A stretch of 64,000 nucleotides of DNA from Streptomyces fumanus (GCF_014655295.1 NZ_BNBI01000023.1:1-64000); one strand, 5' to 3'; numbered from the stretch's first letter, positions 1-10,382 are shown. Notes: generated by a model from the letters alone, not told the origin. Made by a program: numbers and translations.

Positions 1-2352
1 GGCTTTCGGCTCTGCCCGCGGCGCGGTCGGCTGCTTGGGCGTCTTCGGTGGCGGCGTTGGCCACGCTTTGCGCCTGGGCTGCGGCCTGAGCCGCGTTCTG
101 GGCGTGTGCCTGGGCCACCGCCAGTTGCTGTTCGGCGATCGTCTTCGACGACTGCCCCTACGGCCAGTCCGGCGGCGGAGTCGGTGGTGATGTAGGGGGA
201 ACCGAGCTGGATGGCGTCGTTGGCCGGGTCGGCGACCTGGGCGGCGGCGTTGCCGGCGTCGGCGGCGGCCTGTGAGGTGGTGTAGGCGTGTCCGGCGGCT
301 TCGTTGGAGCCCTTGACCGCGGTTGCCGCTTCGGCGTTGGCCGCGTCCGCCTGGTCCTTGGCGTCGGCGGCGTGCCGTTCGGCTTCATCGGCGAGTTCGT
401 CGGCCTCGCGGGCCGCGGTGGCGGCGGTCTTGGCCGCGGCGATGGCTTCCGCCGCCGCGCTGGTGGCGGTCCGTAGCGCCGCGTCGGCTTTCAGTGGCGG
501 CCTGGGCGCCGTCGGCGTCGGCGCGGGCCCGCTTGGCCGCGGCCTCCGCCCGGGTGGCGGCGGCGTCCGCGTCGGCCGCTGCCTGTGTCGCCTTGTCCGC
601 CTCAGCGCGGGCAGAGGCCGCTGCGGCTTCCGCGTCGTCGGCTGCGGCATCGGCGTCATTGGCGGCCTGCCGGGCCGCTTGCGCGTTGTCCTCGGACTCC
701 GATGCCTGGGCGTATGCCTCCTTCGCGTCGGCCTTGGCGCGGGCGGCGTCAGCCTTCTGCTCGGCGTCCCAGGCGTCGTCGCGCAGTTCCTTGGCCTTGT
801 CCCGGGCGGCCTCGGCACCTTCGCGTTTGCGCGTGGCGATGGCGTCCGCGGTCTTCGCCCGGTCCCTGGCGTCGTCGGCCTCGGTGGCGTAGCCCTCGGC
901 GGCCTTTCTGTGCTGGGCGGCTTCGGCCTGCTTCTGGGCGGCCGTCTCCTTCTCCGCCTTGGCGGTGGCCTCCTCCTTCTCCGCGCTCAGCCGCTTGGCG
1001 TGCGCGGTGGCAGCTGCGGCCTTGGCGTCGGCCTCGGCCTGCTGGGTCTCGGCGAGTTTGGCCTTCGCGGTCTCCCGGGCCTTCTTGGCAATGGCTGCCT
1101 GGGCGGCGGCGCCGGCAGCGGCGGCCTTCGCCTGGTCCTTGGCCGCTGCGGCAGCCTCGGTCCGGTACGCGGCCCGGGTCCCGGCGGCCTGCGTGACCGC
1201 CCTGGCCGTGATGGCGGCGCTGTCCCCGGCGGCGGCCTTCGTGGCCTCCAACGCCGTCTGGCCGGCCTGGTACATCGCCTCCAGAGCAGCGGCTGACGCC
1301 TTGGTCACCTGCGCCTTCTGCAGGCCGACCAGCAGCCCGCGCCCCCGGGGCACGCCGTCGCGGTCGGCGACGGCGTAGGCGGCCTGCAACTGTGCCTCGC
1401 TCTCGGCGGCAGCCGCGTTGGCCGCTTCGAGCTGGGTCTTGAGCGTGGCGAGCTGCACGGTGGCTCTGCGCTGCGCGAGAGTTAGGTTCCTTGCAGCCTG
1501 GAGGAACTGTTCCCTTGTCGGGTAGTCCAGGTCGTCCGTGCCGTTGTGCCCGTCGGGCACCAGGTCGAACTTCTGCGGGTCGGTGTCGTTGCACGTCCAC
1601 ATCCAGGCGTCCTGGCTGTTGGCGTATGTGTGCATGTCCAGACACTTGCCGGTGCCCGTGTTCTTCAGCGTGGTCGTGGCGCGGGCGGTGTACTGCCACC
1701 GCTGGGCGCCGCTCTGGTTGCACGTCCACTGCTGTACGACGGTGCCATTGGCGGTCCCGGAGTTCTTGACGTTCAGGCATTTGCCGGAGTTGACGTTGAC
1801 CAGGGCGTCGCCCTCGATCCGCCAGTCCTGGTTCGCGCCGCCGTCGCAGGTGTACATCTGCACCACCGCGCCGTCGGCCTTGGAATCGCCGGCCACTTCC
1901 AGGCACTTGTCGGACGCGGCGTGGATGTGCACGATCAGCGGGCTGTTACCGATCCAGCCCGGTCCGCCGGCCGACCAGTAGTCCTGCCAGCGGGCGAGGT
2001 GGTCGGTGACCTCGGGGCTCTGGTTGAGGCCGCCCTGCGCGAGCGCGCTCATCTCGGAACCGCCGACCCGCAGCGCCTTCGCCATCAGACACTGGTCCTG
2101 CCGTAGCTGCTCGGCGGCCTCGGCGTCGAAACCGACATAACTGTCGGCCACCACGGTGGCGTCGGGCGAGCCGTCCGGTGCGGGCTCGGGGCCGAGCAGA
2201 CCCGCCAGCACCGCGCCAGCAGCCACCAGGGGAATGAGAGGTCTGGAGACGGAACTCAGCCTGGGTAGACGGCAACTTACGCGGGAACGTGTGTGCTGTG
2301 ACGATCTATCGAAAAGTATTTCGGGCGGTCTGTGACGGCGTCTAAAACGCAA
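1..2352 (-). pseudogene. Secreted ricin-B-lectin / alanine-rich coiled-coil protein, frameshifted and truncated by the window edge
   Basis: The start is a TTG at 2352, chosen because AAGGA lies a few bases upstream. A basic, then hydrophobic N-terminus (about residues 30-55, PLIPLVAAGAVLAGLLG) looks like an export signal. Residues ~145-265 form a ricin-type beta-trefoil with repeated KCLxV motifs and QDW, QRW and QKF at the QxW positions, so carbohydrate binding is expected. The rest is a long Ala/Glu/Lys/Arg-rich coiled coil, as in large streptomycete secreted proteins that often end in a polymorphic toxin. The frame breaks near 490 and again near 155-165; the conserved GQSSKTIAEQQ motif continues only in a third frame. 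The C-terminus lies beyond position 1. It could be one intact protein with two sequencing indels. Confidence 0.7.
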
Positions 2353-2720
2353 GGGGGCATCCTTTGCCAGAGACGGATGCGGACGAAGTCACCGGCGTCG
2401 AACGAGAGCCAGACACCAACCGACATGCACACCGGCACGCTGCGACGGCCGCCCCCGCGGCATGACGAAGCCCCCTCGACGATGGTTCCCCCGGCCGCGT
2501 GATGACCGCGCACCGGTGAAGCAGCTCATCCCGCCCGGTGCGGCGGCCCATTCACCCAAGTCCCCGGATCGCCCAACCAGATCACCGATCGACACTTGGC
2601 TTGATCCACATCGACACACGCCATGTAATGAAGATGTGCTCACCATGTGTTTCTGGTGGGGAGGGATAGCGAAAGAGTGAATCTAGATGTAGAGGGCATT
2701 GGCTGGAACCTGTCATTCAC
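2353..2720. other. Intergenic, no convincing gene
   Basis: This is the upstream region of the lectin gene on the minus strand and of a broken gene on the plus strand. It is less GC-rich than its surroundings around 2580-2700, so it probably holds promoters. No clear coding region or repeat is visible. Confidence 0.4.
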
Positions 2721-3265
2721 ATGAAGCGGCGCAACCAGCGCGAACGGTTCGTGGTCGACCGACAACCCTCGTGCCGCCGACCGGCGGGTCCAGCCGGTTT
2801 CCGGGTCGGGGCACTGCAGAAGCGCGGCGGCACCTACGCCGCTGGGCGGGTGGAGGCGACCCCGGAACTGGCGTTCGTCCTGCTGCGGCTCGCCGAGGAC
2901 ATCATCTGGCCGTCACGACCGTGGACGGGGAGACCACCGATCCGTGCGCGGACTCCTTCGCTCTGGACGAGGTCGGGTGCGTGCTGCTGTCCACGCTGCG
3001 GGACTGGCCACGGGACTTCCCCACCATGGCGGTGTTGGGCATTGCCCGCAGCACCATCCGGTTCACGGCGAACGTCATCCAGGACCCCGACTACCCGGAC
3101 ACCGCCGACACCCTGGAGGCGATGCGCGACGAGCGCTGGTACTGGCGCACGCGTTCCACTCCACACCCGATACCCACCGGTAGCCGCACCACCGTGGAAG
3201 TGGGAGCCGAGCACGGTATCGACCGGTCCCGGCCGGTGGGCTCCACTGAGCCCCCGCCAACTTGA
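2721..3265 (+). pseudogene. Uncharacterised gene, one frameshift
   Basis: The ATG at 2721 opens a frame encoding a stretch ending GGTYAAGRVEATPELA...RLAEDI. Near 2900-2912 the reading frame changes, and the sequence continues one frame over with DGETTDPCADSFALDEVGCV and a further ~90 residues to a stop at 3265. Both halves have strong codon bias and read like one acidic/aliphatic soluble protein of ~180 residues. I do not recognise the family. It is either a real pseudogene or one indel error. Confidence 0.45.
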
Positions 3266-3417
3266 AGTCGCAGGTCAAAGGGTTGGTGTGACCGATCCTC
3301 GGCGTACTCGTGCTGATCCCGGGCGACTGTCTGAGTAGTAGATCGTCCGTCAGCGCGGGCAGCGCCTGAGTCGAAAGGCAGTCGACGGAATCATCCTGCG
3401 CAGGGGATCATGCGTAG

Positions 3418-3915
3418 GTGTCGCCGATCGAGGCCGCAACCGATGACCTGCAAGACCTCGCTGTTCTCTGGAGTATCGGCGAGGCCCATGCTCACGATGT
3501 CGTCGAGGCTGCCTGCGCGGCACTCGTCGCCGGACTGGACAGCCCGGCACTGCGCGTTCTGGCCGGATACACACGTGCCGAGGCGGAGTACGACGTTCCC
3601 GACCTGCTTCCCGTAGTACTCGACGAGCTGGACCTTGTGTTCTACCCGCGCGACAGCGAGGCCGGGCAGGACGCTGCCGTGCGGGCGCTCGCGCACCAGA
3701 TGCTGGGGGGCCGGCTGACGCCGCGAGAGCTTGCTCTGCGCATCCATCAGCGGTTCGGCCACCAGCTCCCCCTGGCCGAGCGCCTTGCTGAGCTTGATGA
3801 CGAGTACGACATCGTTGAGTACGGGAACAGGACGTTAGCGCAGCTCGATGCCGAGGTCACGGCCGAAGCTCAGCGTCTGGCGCATGGTCGGCCCGACCAG
3901 AACCGACATTCGTAG
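3418..3915 (+). CDS. Conserved hypothetical acidic helical protein, 165 aa
   Basis: A GTG at 3418 lies downstream of a GGGGA-like ribosome site and starts an intact 165-residue frame. The protein is acidic and leucine-rich with predicted helices throughout (for example LAHQMLGGRLTPRELALRIH and LPLAERLAELDDEYD) and no signal peptide or membrane segment. The composition resembles small cytosolic proteins found in streptomycete accessory regions. No motif assigns a function. Codon usage is typical for the genome, so it is probably functional. Confidence 0.6.
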   Translation: MSPIEAATDDLQDLAVLWSIGEAHAHDVVEAACAALVAGLDSPALRVLAGYTRAEAEYDVPDLLPVVLDELDLVFYPRDSEAGQDAAVRALAHQMLGGRLTPRELALRIHQRFGHQLPLAERLAELDDEYDIVEYGNRTLAQLDAEVTAEAQRLAHGRPDQNRHS

Positions 3916-4012
3916 CGATCGAGTCCTGAACAAGCGGTCGTCAGCAAAAGTAGGTAGCTGAACTGTCCGGTTCTTGCTTGCCGTAGTCCGGCAGCCTTCT
4001 ACGATCCGGTGC

Positions 4013-4468
4013 ATGCTGGATCCCGAGCTGCTGGAACGGATCACCGCGCGGCGCGCGGAACTAGACGAACTCGAACAGCATCTGGTCAAACATCTGGCGG
4101 AAGGGCGGGCCGAGCGGGACGAACTCGCCGTCGCCGAACGCGTCCTTGAACGGATGACCGGACAGCTCGCCGACGAACGCGCCCAGGCTGCGCCGATGCC
4201 CGCGCAGGTGGGCGGCCGGCCGGTGATGCTGATCCCGCACCGCGAGCCGGGGGTGGAGGAGGACGCCCTCCCGTGGGACTACCAGCGCATCATCGCCGCT
4301 GTGCGGCAGGCCGCCGGACCGGTCATGGCCCGTGAGGTCGGCGAGGTGGTGGGGGTGGACATCAGCGTGCGGTCCAGGCTGGAACCGCTACGCAGCAAGC
4401 TGGTGAGGCTCGTCGATCACGGCTGGCTGCGCAAACTGCCTGACGGCCGGTTCGCCACCCGCCTGTGA
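4013..4468 (+). CDS. Coiled-coil / winged-helix hypothetical protein, 151 aa
   Basis: The start is set at the ATG at 4013 because the sequence MLDPELLERITARRAELDEL begins a continuous amphipathic coiled coil (about residues 1-60), whereas residues encoded further upstream look non-coding. The C-terminal ~60 residues (DYQRIIAAVRQAAGPVMARE, then a GWLRKLPDGRF end) look like a winged-helix domain with a beta-wing at the end. This suggests a small DNA-binding or accessory protein of a mobile element. The exact role is unknown. Confidence 0.6.
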   Translation: MLDPELLERITARRAELDELEQHLVKHLAEGRAERDELAVAERVLERMTGQLADERAQAAPMPAQVGGRPVMLIPHREPGVEEDALPWDYQRIIAAVRQAAGPVMAREVGEVVGVDISVRSRLEPLRSKLVRLVDHGWLRKLPDGRFATRL

Positions 4469-5004
4469 CCAGCAAGACCGCCACTCGGAGCAGCTCGGCA
4501 CGGCCGTAACCGGGGTGTTCCCGGCGGCCGTTGGAATCGTGCGACGAATACCGAAGAGCGCACCGAGAGCACCTGCCCGCTTGTCTACCAGTGCCGTCTG
4601 CCGCTGTCCACGAGCACCGTCAACCACCTCGCCGACCTGCTAGGCGCCATCTGAAGGCCGTTCGCTCCAGGTGGCGCATCCTGCCGCCCGGGAAGATCGC
4701 GGTGATCGTCCCCTGCGGGTGGGAGTGCGCGGAGCGCGCCTTCGTAGAACACGGCGGCACAAGCCATCGTCCACGGTGCAAGGGGAGCCGTTCGGGTGGC
4801 GCGGTCGTGTCCGCAGGTGCGGGGCGCTCGTTGACCGGCAGGCCAGTGAGCAAGGGAGGCCGCCGGTGGGGCGGATCAAGAAGAAGCGCCCAGCGCGTGA
4901 CGCGCGCCGCCAGCCCGGGGTCCGGTCGCATGCGGCCCCGCCGTTCCCGCAGGCGGAAGTTGAGCGGGTCACGGCTGTGGGACCGCGCGATCGACACCGG
5001 GCTG
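4469..5004. other. Non-coding or decayed stretch
   Basis: Open frames here show no consistent codon bias. Around 4863-4930 a short basic segment (VGRIKKKRPARDARRQPG) could be the lost N-terminus of the gene that follows, in a different frame. Nothing else can be supported. Confidence 0.3.
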
Positions 5005-5604
5005 ATGGCAAGCGGCACGGACGTGAAGTACCACTTCACCCCGGACGGCAAGGTGCTCTCCGTCGCGGTGGGCAGGAGCGGGCAGGTGCTGGCCAACGGC
5101 GAACGGCTCACGCCGTCAGTGGCCGAACGACTGCGGGAGCAGATGCCGCTGCTGGCGGGGATGGTCACCTTCTACGAGAACAACCAGCTCGCCGGCCGCG
5201 GCCTGGACGGTGCGCCCGATGACGGCGTACTGCCCCTGCTGCCGCCCTCCGGCCCCAAGGCAATGCCGACGGTGGATGAGGAAGCCCTGACCAAGGCGCA
5301 GGCCGCCACCGCGGTGCTCGTGCGCCAGGGCAAGGTCGCCGAGCCGGTGGGCGCGATGGTGATTCCAGCCCAGAGGGGCGGAGTACTGTTCGCCGTTGGA
5401 GCCCGGGACGGCGAGCTGTACGTCAACGGGCGGCCGTTGACCCGGCAGTGGGCCGACGCGCTGCGGGCCGAGGTGCCAGAACTCGCCTCAGACATCGACC
5501 GGCTCCAGGCCATGCGCGCGGAGTGGCTGGACAACCCGCCCCAAGACCGGACACTGGCGCTGGTCGGCGGCTGCACTGACCCCAACCGCCACACCTCGCA
5601 CTGA
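5005..5604 (+). CDS. Hypothetical protein with two tandem related domains, 199 aa
   Basis: The first ATG in the codon-biased part of the frame is at 5005; no strong ribosome site precedes it, so the true N-terminus may be upstream and frameshifted. Two halves look homologous: residues ~8-60 (VLSVAVGRSGQVLANGERLT, ending in a leucine-rich helix) and ~125-175 (GVLFAVGARDGELYVNGRPL, ending in the same kind of helix). They are joined by a proline-rich linker. Both have a beta-hairpin VxxxGxxxGxxxxNGxxLT pattern followed by a helix. This internal duplication is seen directly; the function is unknown. Confidence 0.5.
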   Translation: MASGTDVKYHFTPDGKVLSVAVGRSGQVLANGERLTPSVAERLREQMPLLAGMVTFYENNQLAGRGLDGAPDDGVLPLLPPSGPKAMPTVDEEALTKAQAATAVLVRQGKVAEPVGAMVIPAQRGGVLFAVGARDGELYVNGRPLTRQWADALRAEVPELASDIDRLQAMRAEWLDNPPQDRTLALVGGCTDPNRHTSH

Positions 5605-5840
5605 AACCGCCACCGCTGGCGGGGCGCTGACCGTGTGGCGTTGTCTGCTAGTCGCGGGGTCGGCGGCCACGGCGAGTTCACCGGTCCTGGCCTGTGCACC
5701 GCGTACGGTGAGTTCGCCGTGCACCGCACGGCACGGGGAGGGGCAGGCGGCGGGTATCGGGAACACACCGGGAGGAAGAGCGGGATGACGCAGGCCGCGG
5801 CGAGCGAGCTGGACGAACGGGTCCAGGACGCCGGTGGACT

Positions 5841-7304
5841 GTGCGCCTGAACGCCGCCAGCCGGGGCAGTGCGGCCGTGCGCATCTCGTGCAGCCGCCCC
5901 GCCTGCGCCGAGCAGCGTCTGCCGTCCGCGGCCGCCATCGCTCACCTCAGAGCCCACCTGCGCGCCGCTCCCGCCCCAGGGCTGGGGCGTACTGCGCATG
6001 CAGGGCCGAGGGCTGCCACACCCATCTGCCCGACACTGGTCGGCATGCGCGTGCCGAAACCTGGCGATGCGGCGGCCCAGTGGTCCTGGCCGTGATCACC
6101 GACCGGGAAGGACGGTGGTGGCACGCCATGGAGTGCTGCTCACGGTGCGCGGCCGCCACCCCCGGAGCAAAACCGTGGCCACCTCCCAGGCTCCCGGGCC
6201 GCAGACCACCGACCACCCGGCCCCCGCAACCACGGCCGCAGGCGCGGGCACTCCGCAGTTCTCCGACCGCCAGGCCGTGGCCGGGACGGGGCTTCCGGCT
6301 CCCCGCTTGGCACCTGCGCGGCGCCGCCCACCACAGGTGAAGATCGCCCAGCGTGTCGTCCCCCGCAACCTGCGGCCCGTCGCCCTGCGAGACGAGCTCA
6401 TCGAACTCGGTGACCTCTTCCGCGCCTATCAGCAGCGCACCGAGCCCGACCTTGCGCTCCTCGCCGACCTCCACGAGCGCAAGGCTCGGGCCTTCACCAC
6501 CTGGGCCGAAGTCAGCGGCATCGTGAGCCTGCGACTGGACGCCCGGCGCGCCGAGCAGGCCGCCACCGCCGCCCGCTTCCAGTACCAACAGCGCACCGGC
6601 GGCACCGGGGACAGTGACGAGCCGGCCGTGTCGCGCCTGTTGACCATGCCGACACAGGGGGACCACGCGCGCTCTGTCCTCGCGTACGTGGCCGACCACA
6701 GCCCGCTGCCCGGCCCGGAGGCACGGCTGCCCGTGCTCATGCTGACCCTGCACACCGCGCACACCGGTACCGGCAACCTCGTCGGCCAGGACATCACCGC
6801 GCTGGGCCTGACCGACCCGGAGGACCTGGTCGAGAAGCTGACCGGCTGCGGCTGGCTCACCCTGCCCGGCACCGCCGACGACCTGCTCGCCTCCCGCGGC
6901 CCGAGAACCCCACCCCGATCACCTTCCCCTCCCTGGTGCCCCACGAGGACAAGGCGAGCCCTTTCACGTTCGGCAAGAAAATGCGGGCCAAACTCTCCGG
7001 CTGGGTCCAGAAGGTCATTTCGGACAAGAAGCTCCGCAAGGCCAAGACCACCGCCGATACCCGGCTGCTCGCACTGACGCTGGCCACCCAGACCGACGCC
7101 TCAGGGATCCTCGGTCCAGGCGGCCAGGCCATCGCCTTGAACGCTCTCACCGCATGGGTCCCGGTCGATTCCGGCGAGCTGCAGCACCTGGTCGACCAGC
7201 TGACACAAGCGGACTGGCTCACCGACACAGCCCTCACCGATGCCCAGCTCACCGGGCAGCTGACCGAAGGCGTGCTCCTGCTCACCTGTCCCCTCCGGGC
7301 TTGA
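5841..7304 (+). pseudogene. Uncharacterised streptomycete gene with zinc-ribbon-like N-terminus, several frameshifts
   Basis: Four pieces in different frames appear to be one gene. An N-terminal piece has a CSRPACAEQ-type Cys pair. A second (about 5990-6175) carries CRAEGCHTHLP and HAMECCSRCAA Cys/His clusters. A third from about 6180 contains VKIAQRVVPRNLRPVALRDE and a helical region. The last, after a break near 6900, runs ENPTPITFPSLVPHEDK to a stop at 7304. The joins lie near 5985, 6178 and 6900. The C-terminal part repeats a GxxLxxxDLxxLxxxDPxxL-like layout suggestive of winged helices. Function is unknown; three separate breaks make a pseudogene likely. Confidence 0.5.
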
Positions 7305-7543
7305 ACCACAGGGCCCGTCCGAGTGAACCGGTGACGGTGTCGTCCGTGCCCGGCCGTGGTTGTGCCGGATGCTGGGGAACTGGTCCGAGGCGGGCCACGT
7401 TCCGACCGCCGCCCGATCCGGCGTACCGGAACGCAAGGAGCGTGGCATTGCACCGGCCTGCACCACCGTGATCACACCCAGCAGCTCGTCAGTGTTCGCC
7501 GGCGTGCCGGGATCGGGCCGAGGCGCGTCAGAAAGGCACTGTC

Positions 7544-8161
7544 GTGAGCGACCGCTCCTCGTGGGAGTCCCGCAAGCTCCGCTACTGGGCCGAGTGCAGT
7601 GGGCAGTCCCGCCGCGCCGGCCTTCGAAGCAGCCACCCGGCGCCTGCGGCCTCGCCGGCGCAGGCGCGGCTGGAGAGCCTCGTCCTCGAGCATCTGGGCA
7701 CCTCCCCGAGTCTGTGCGCGCACCCTTTCGGCATCGCCTCACTGACCAGCGCCACCACGTCCCTCACCCTGCACCTCGACGCCTACATGGGCCAGGAGCG
7801 GTACTCCTTCCCCGAGCACTGTCTGAGTCGTCTGCTGCCCGCGACTCCCTCACCGGGCAGCGGGGACGATGTGCCCGGCATCCCCGGCCTGCGAGTGAGC
7901 GGCATCGATTCCAGCGGCCGACAGCTGCACCTGCATACGGTGAGAGACCCAGGGCACGCGGCAACGATCGTGCTCGTTCTGCCCCGTGGCCGGGGGGAGG
8001 GCTGGGCCGATGTCGAGCGCCAGCACCGGCACTGGTACGAAGACAACGGGCTGCGACCGCTGTGGACGGCCCCGCACCTTGATCCCGTGGAATCCGAGGA
8101 CGGGAAGCTGCTGGTCAGCCTGGGCTGGGCAGGAGCGCGAGTCGTCCGAGTGCGGTGGTGA
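7544..8161 (+). CDS. Conserved hypothetical protein, 205 aa
   Basis: A GTG at 7544 opens an intact frame. The N-terminus is Arg/Ser-rich (ESRKLRYWAECSGQSRRAGL). The central part alternates hydrophobic residues in a beta-rich pattern and the C-terminus ends in RVVRVRW. No signal peptide, membrane segment or catalytic motif is visible. Its end meets the remnant of an IS1380 transposase on the opposite strand, so the insertion landed just downstream. Function is not assigned. Confidence 0.45.
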   Translation: MSDRSSWESRKLRYWAECSGQSRRAGLRSSHPAPAASPAQARLESLVLEHLGTSPSLCAHPFGIASLTSATTSLTLHLDAYMGQERYSFPEHCLSRLLPATPSPGSGDDVPGIPGLRVSGIDSSGRQLHLHTVRDPGHAATIVLVLPRGRGEGWADVERQHRHWYEDNGLRPLWTAPHLDPVESEDGKLLVSLGWAGARVVRVRW

Positions 8162-8640
8162 TCTCATCCGTCCAGGGCCAGTGCCGGGTGAGGCGGTGGA
8201 TCGGCTACCGGCCGGTGGTGACGATCTGGGCGGCTGCGGAGAACAGGCGGAACGCAGTCGCCGGGGTTCCCAAAGCCTGGCCTTGCCGGTCAGGGCGAGC
8301 ATGGGCATCCAGACCAGCAGGTCGAGAGCGATCTGGATGATCTCCAGCCAGACCTTGTTCTGGGCGGTGTGGTGCAGGGGCAGGTTGCGCAGGCCGGTCG
8401 CGCGGGCGGCCCGGATATGGTCCTCGGTCCGGGCCCGCAGCCGGTGACGGAGTTCGAGTTCGGAGATCGGCTGGTCAGGGGTGTTGGTCGCGAAGCACGT
8501 GATCCGCATGCCGTCCGCGTCCGTGATCCTCAACTGGGCCCCGGGATGCGGGGCGAGGGCCAGTTGAGCGGCGGCGATGTGGTCGGCAGCGGTGTTTGAG
8601 CCTGCCCTGGAGGGTCCTCCAGCCATCGCGCTTGGCCGCA
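8160..8640 (-). mobile_element. IS1380-family transposase remnant (C-terminal part)
   Basis: Minus-strand translation gives LRITDADGMRITCFATNT, then LELRHRLRARTEDHIRAARA, LRNLPLHHTAQNKVWLEIIQ and LLVWMPMLALTGKARLWEPR. This order is characteristic of the C-terminal third of IS1380-type DDE transposases. Near 8255 the frame shifts, and the expected LFSAAAQIVTTGR end is followed by an in-frame TAG and then HRLTRHWPWTDEI. The catalytic N-terminal two thirds are absent. It is a dead fragment. Confidence 0.75.
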
Positions 8641-8848
8641 CGGTTACCCGGAACAGGTCTGCGGGGCTGACCCCAACGAACTGGCGCAACACCGGTTGAG
8701 AACCGCAGGACGGCGATCCTGGGCCGAGGAGAACGTCGGGCGGGTGCTGACGACCCCCACGACGAGCCGTTCTGCCCGAGGACCGGCGCCCACCGCCGTC
8801 GGTGGATCGCTATGACCAGATGCTGACCTGCCAACCGAAAGGTTACGC

Positions 8849-9660
8849 ATGACCGACAGCACCGCCCTCTTCGACGTCGGGGTCCCGCAGCCCCCGCAAG
8901 GACGCGGCCGCGGCCGGCGCGGTCGAGACCGTGATCGATGAAGCCTGCCGGACTCTGCACCTGCGCACGATCCGCTCCCGCATGGAGGGGCTGGCCGCTA
9001 CCGCGCTGAAGGAGCGGGCCACTTTCAAGGACTTCCTGGCCGACCTGCTGGAAGCCGAGTGCCTCCAGCGCGAGGAACGCAAGAAGGCCCGGCTGGTCAG
9101 GGAGGCCAATTCTCCCGTCCCAGGCGGCTTGAGGACTTCGAGTTCGACAAGAACCCGAACATCGTCCCCGAGCAGGTCAACACCCTCGCCGACCCGGCCC
9201 GGGTGAAGGCCGGCCTGCCGCTCTGCCTGATCGGCGACTCCGGCACCGGCGAATCCCACCTGCTGATCGAGATCGGCACCGCGATCGCCGAGGCGGGCCT
9301 GCGGGTCCGCTACACCACCACGGCCAACCTCGTACACGAGCTGGCCGAGGCCGCAGACGAAAACAAGCTGAACCGGGCGCTGGCCCGATACAGGCGTGTT
9401 GACCTGCTTTGCCTGTACGAGTTCGGCTACCTCGACCTGGACAAGACCGGCGCGAGGCTGCTATTCCGGGTCTTCACCGAACGCGAGGAACGACGGGCGA
9501 TCGCCATCGCGTCGAACGCCCCGTTCTGAAGCAGACCTTCACCGACCCGCGGCTCTGCTCGGCGATCGTGGACCGGGTCACCTTCAACGCGCACATCGTC
9601 GAGACCGGCACCGACAGCTTCCGTCTGGCCCAGACCCAGAAGAGACGCCGCCAAGGCTGA
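8849..9660 (+). pseudogene. istB: IS21-family IstB ATPase, dead copy
   Basis: The ATG at 8849 follows GAAAGG. The pieces read MTDSTALFDVG, then RKDAAAAGAVETVIDEACRT, then FPRPRRLEDFEFDK..., and after a stop near 9530 the end DRVTFNAHIVETGTDSFRLA. At least three frame changes are needed (near 8893, 9110 and 9528). The Walker A loop reads GDSGTGESHLL where IstB normally has GDSGTGKSHL, so the ATP-binding lysine is glutamate. The Walker B region reads LLCLYEFGYL instead of the usual LLCLDELGYL. IstB is the ATPase partner of the IstA transposase; no istA is present upstream. Inactive on three independent grounds. Confidence 0.85.
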
Positions 9661-9782
9661 CAGGGCCGGTCAGACACAATCCCATCATGCGTGAGCACGC
9701 GTCGGCCCCGGGAAACAGGCTCCGGGAGCGGGTTTGTGGGCGACATACTGGCCGCTGTGACGACTTACGAGACCAAGACGCG

Positions 9783-10382
9783 ATGAGCACACCGACCCTG
9801 GTCGTCGTGAGCGGCGGCCCCGGCACGGGGAAGACCACGCTCGCCCACGAACTCGCCCGTGTCCTCGGATGCCCTGCGATCATCCGCGACGAGATCAAAC
9901 AGGGCATGGTCATGTCCCGTCCTGGCTACCAGAGCGGCGGCGACGATCCCCTCAACTACCCGACCCTGGACGCCTTCTTCGGAGTACTGAAGGTGCTCTT
10001 GAAGGCCGGCATCACGGTGGTCGCTGAAGCGGCCTTCCAGGACCGGCTGTGGCGGCCGAACCTCGAGCCGCTCACTGGCCTCGCACATCTCCGCGTCATC
10101 CGCTGCAGCACCGACGCCGACATTGCCCACGACCGCATCATCCAGCGCGCCAAGGAAGACGCCCACCGGGCCGCCCATGGCGACCAAGACCTGCTCGACT
10201 CCATCGCCGCCGGAGGACACTCTCTCGACTCCTTCGTCCCGATCTCCTTGGACGTCCCCACCCTGACCGTGAACACCTCACACGGCTACCAGCCAGCTTT
10301 GCCGGACATCGCAGCCTTCGCCCGCGCATTCGCTGGCCAGACGCCATGGAGCTGCGCGACATCACGCCTGGAATCTCAGTAA
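9783..10382 (+). CDS. AAA_33-type P-loop kinase / ATP-binding protein, 199 aa
   Basis: The start is the ATG at 9783; in-frame alternatives upstream hit stops. Residues 11-18 are a Walker A motif (GGPGTGKT), followed by ELARVLGCPAIIRDEIKQGM, the lid/acceptor arrangement of the small predicted kinases related to zeta toxins and gluconate/chloramphenicol kinases. A VVAEAAF strand at about residues 80-87 and an IQRAKEDAHRAAH arginine-rich lid follow. The substrate is unknown: small molecule, nucleotide sugar or antibiotic are all possible. No antitoxin gene is adjacent, which argues against a zeta-type toxin-antitoxin pair. The frame is intact between two decayed IS fragments. Confidence 0.75.
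   Translation: MSTPTLVVVSGGPGTGKTTLAHELARVLGCPAIIRDEIKQGMVMSRPGYQSGGDDPLNYPTLDAFFGVLKVLLKAGITVVAEAAFQDRLWRPNLEPLTGLAHLRVIRCSTDADIAHDRIIQRAKEDAHRAAHGDQDLLDSIAAGGHSLDSFVPISLDVPTLTVNTSHGYQPALPDIAAFARAFAGQTPWSCATSRLESQ

Noticed and set aside
304..1296. Long plus-strand open frame of 330 codons
   Set aside because: It is antisense to the alanine-rich coiled-coil gene; GC-rich third-position bias creates long open frames opposite real genes.
385..1300. DNA tandem repeat or CRISPR-like array
   Set aside because: The periodicity comes from an Ala/Glu/Lys coiled coil at protein level; units are not identical at the DNA level.
2462..2680. Small plus-strand gene of 72 codons upstream of the lectin gene
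   Set aside because: Codon use is poor, there is no ribosome site, and it overlaps the likely promoter region.
9783..10382. Toxin of a zeta-type toxin-antitoxin pair
   Set aside because: The P-loop kinase fits the fold, but no antitoxin gene is adjacent and the kinase family has many non-toxin members.
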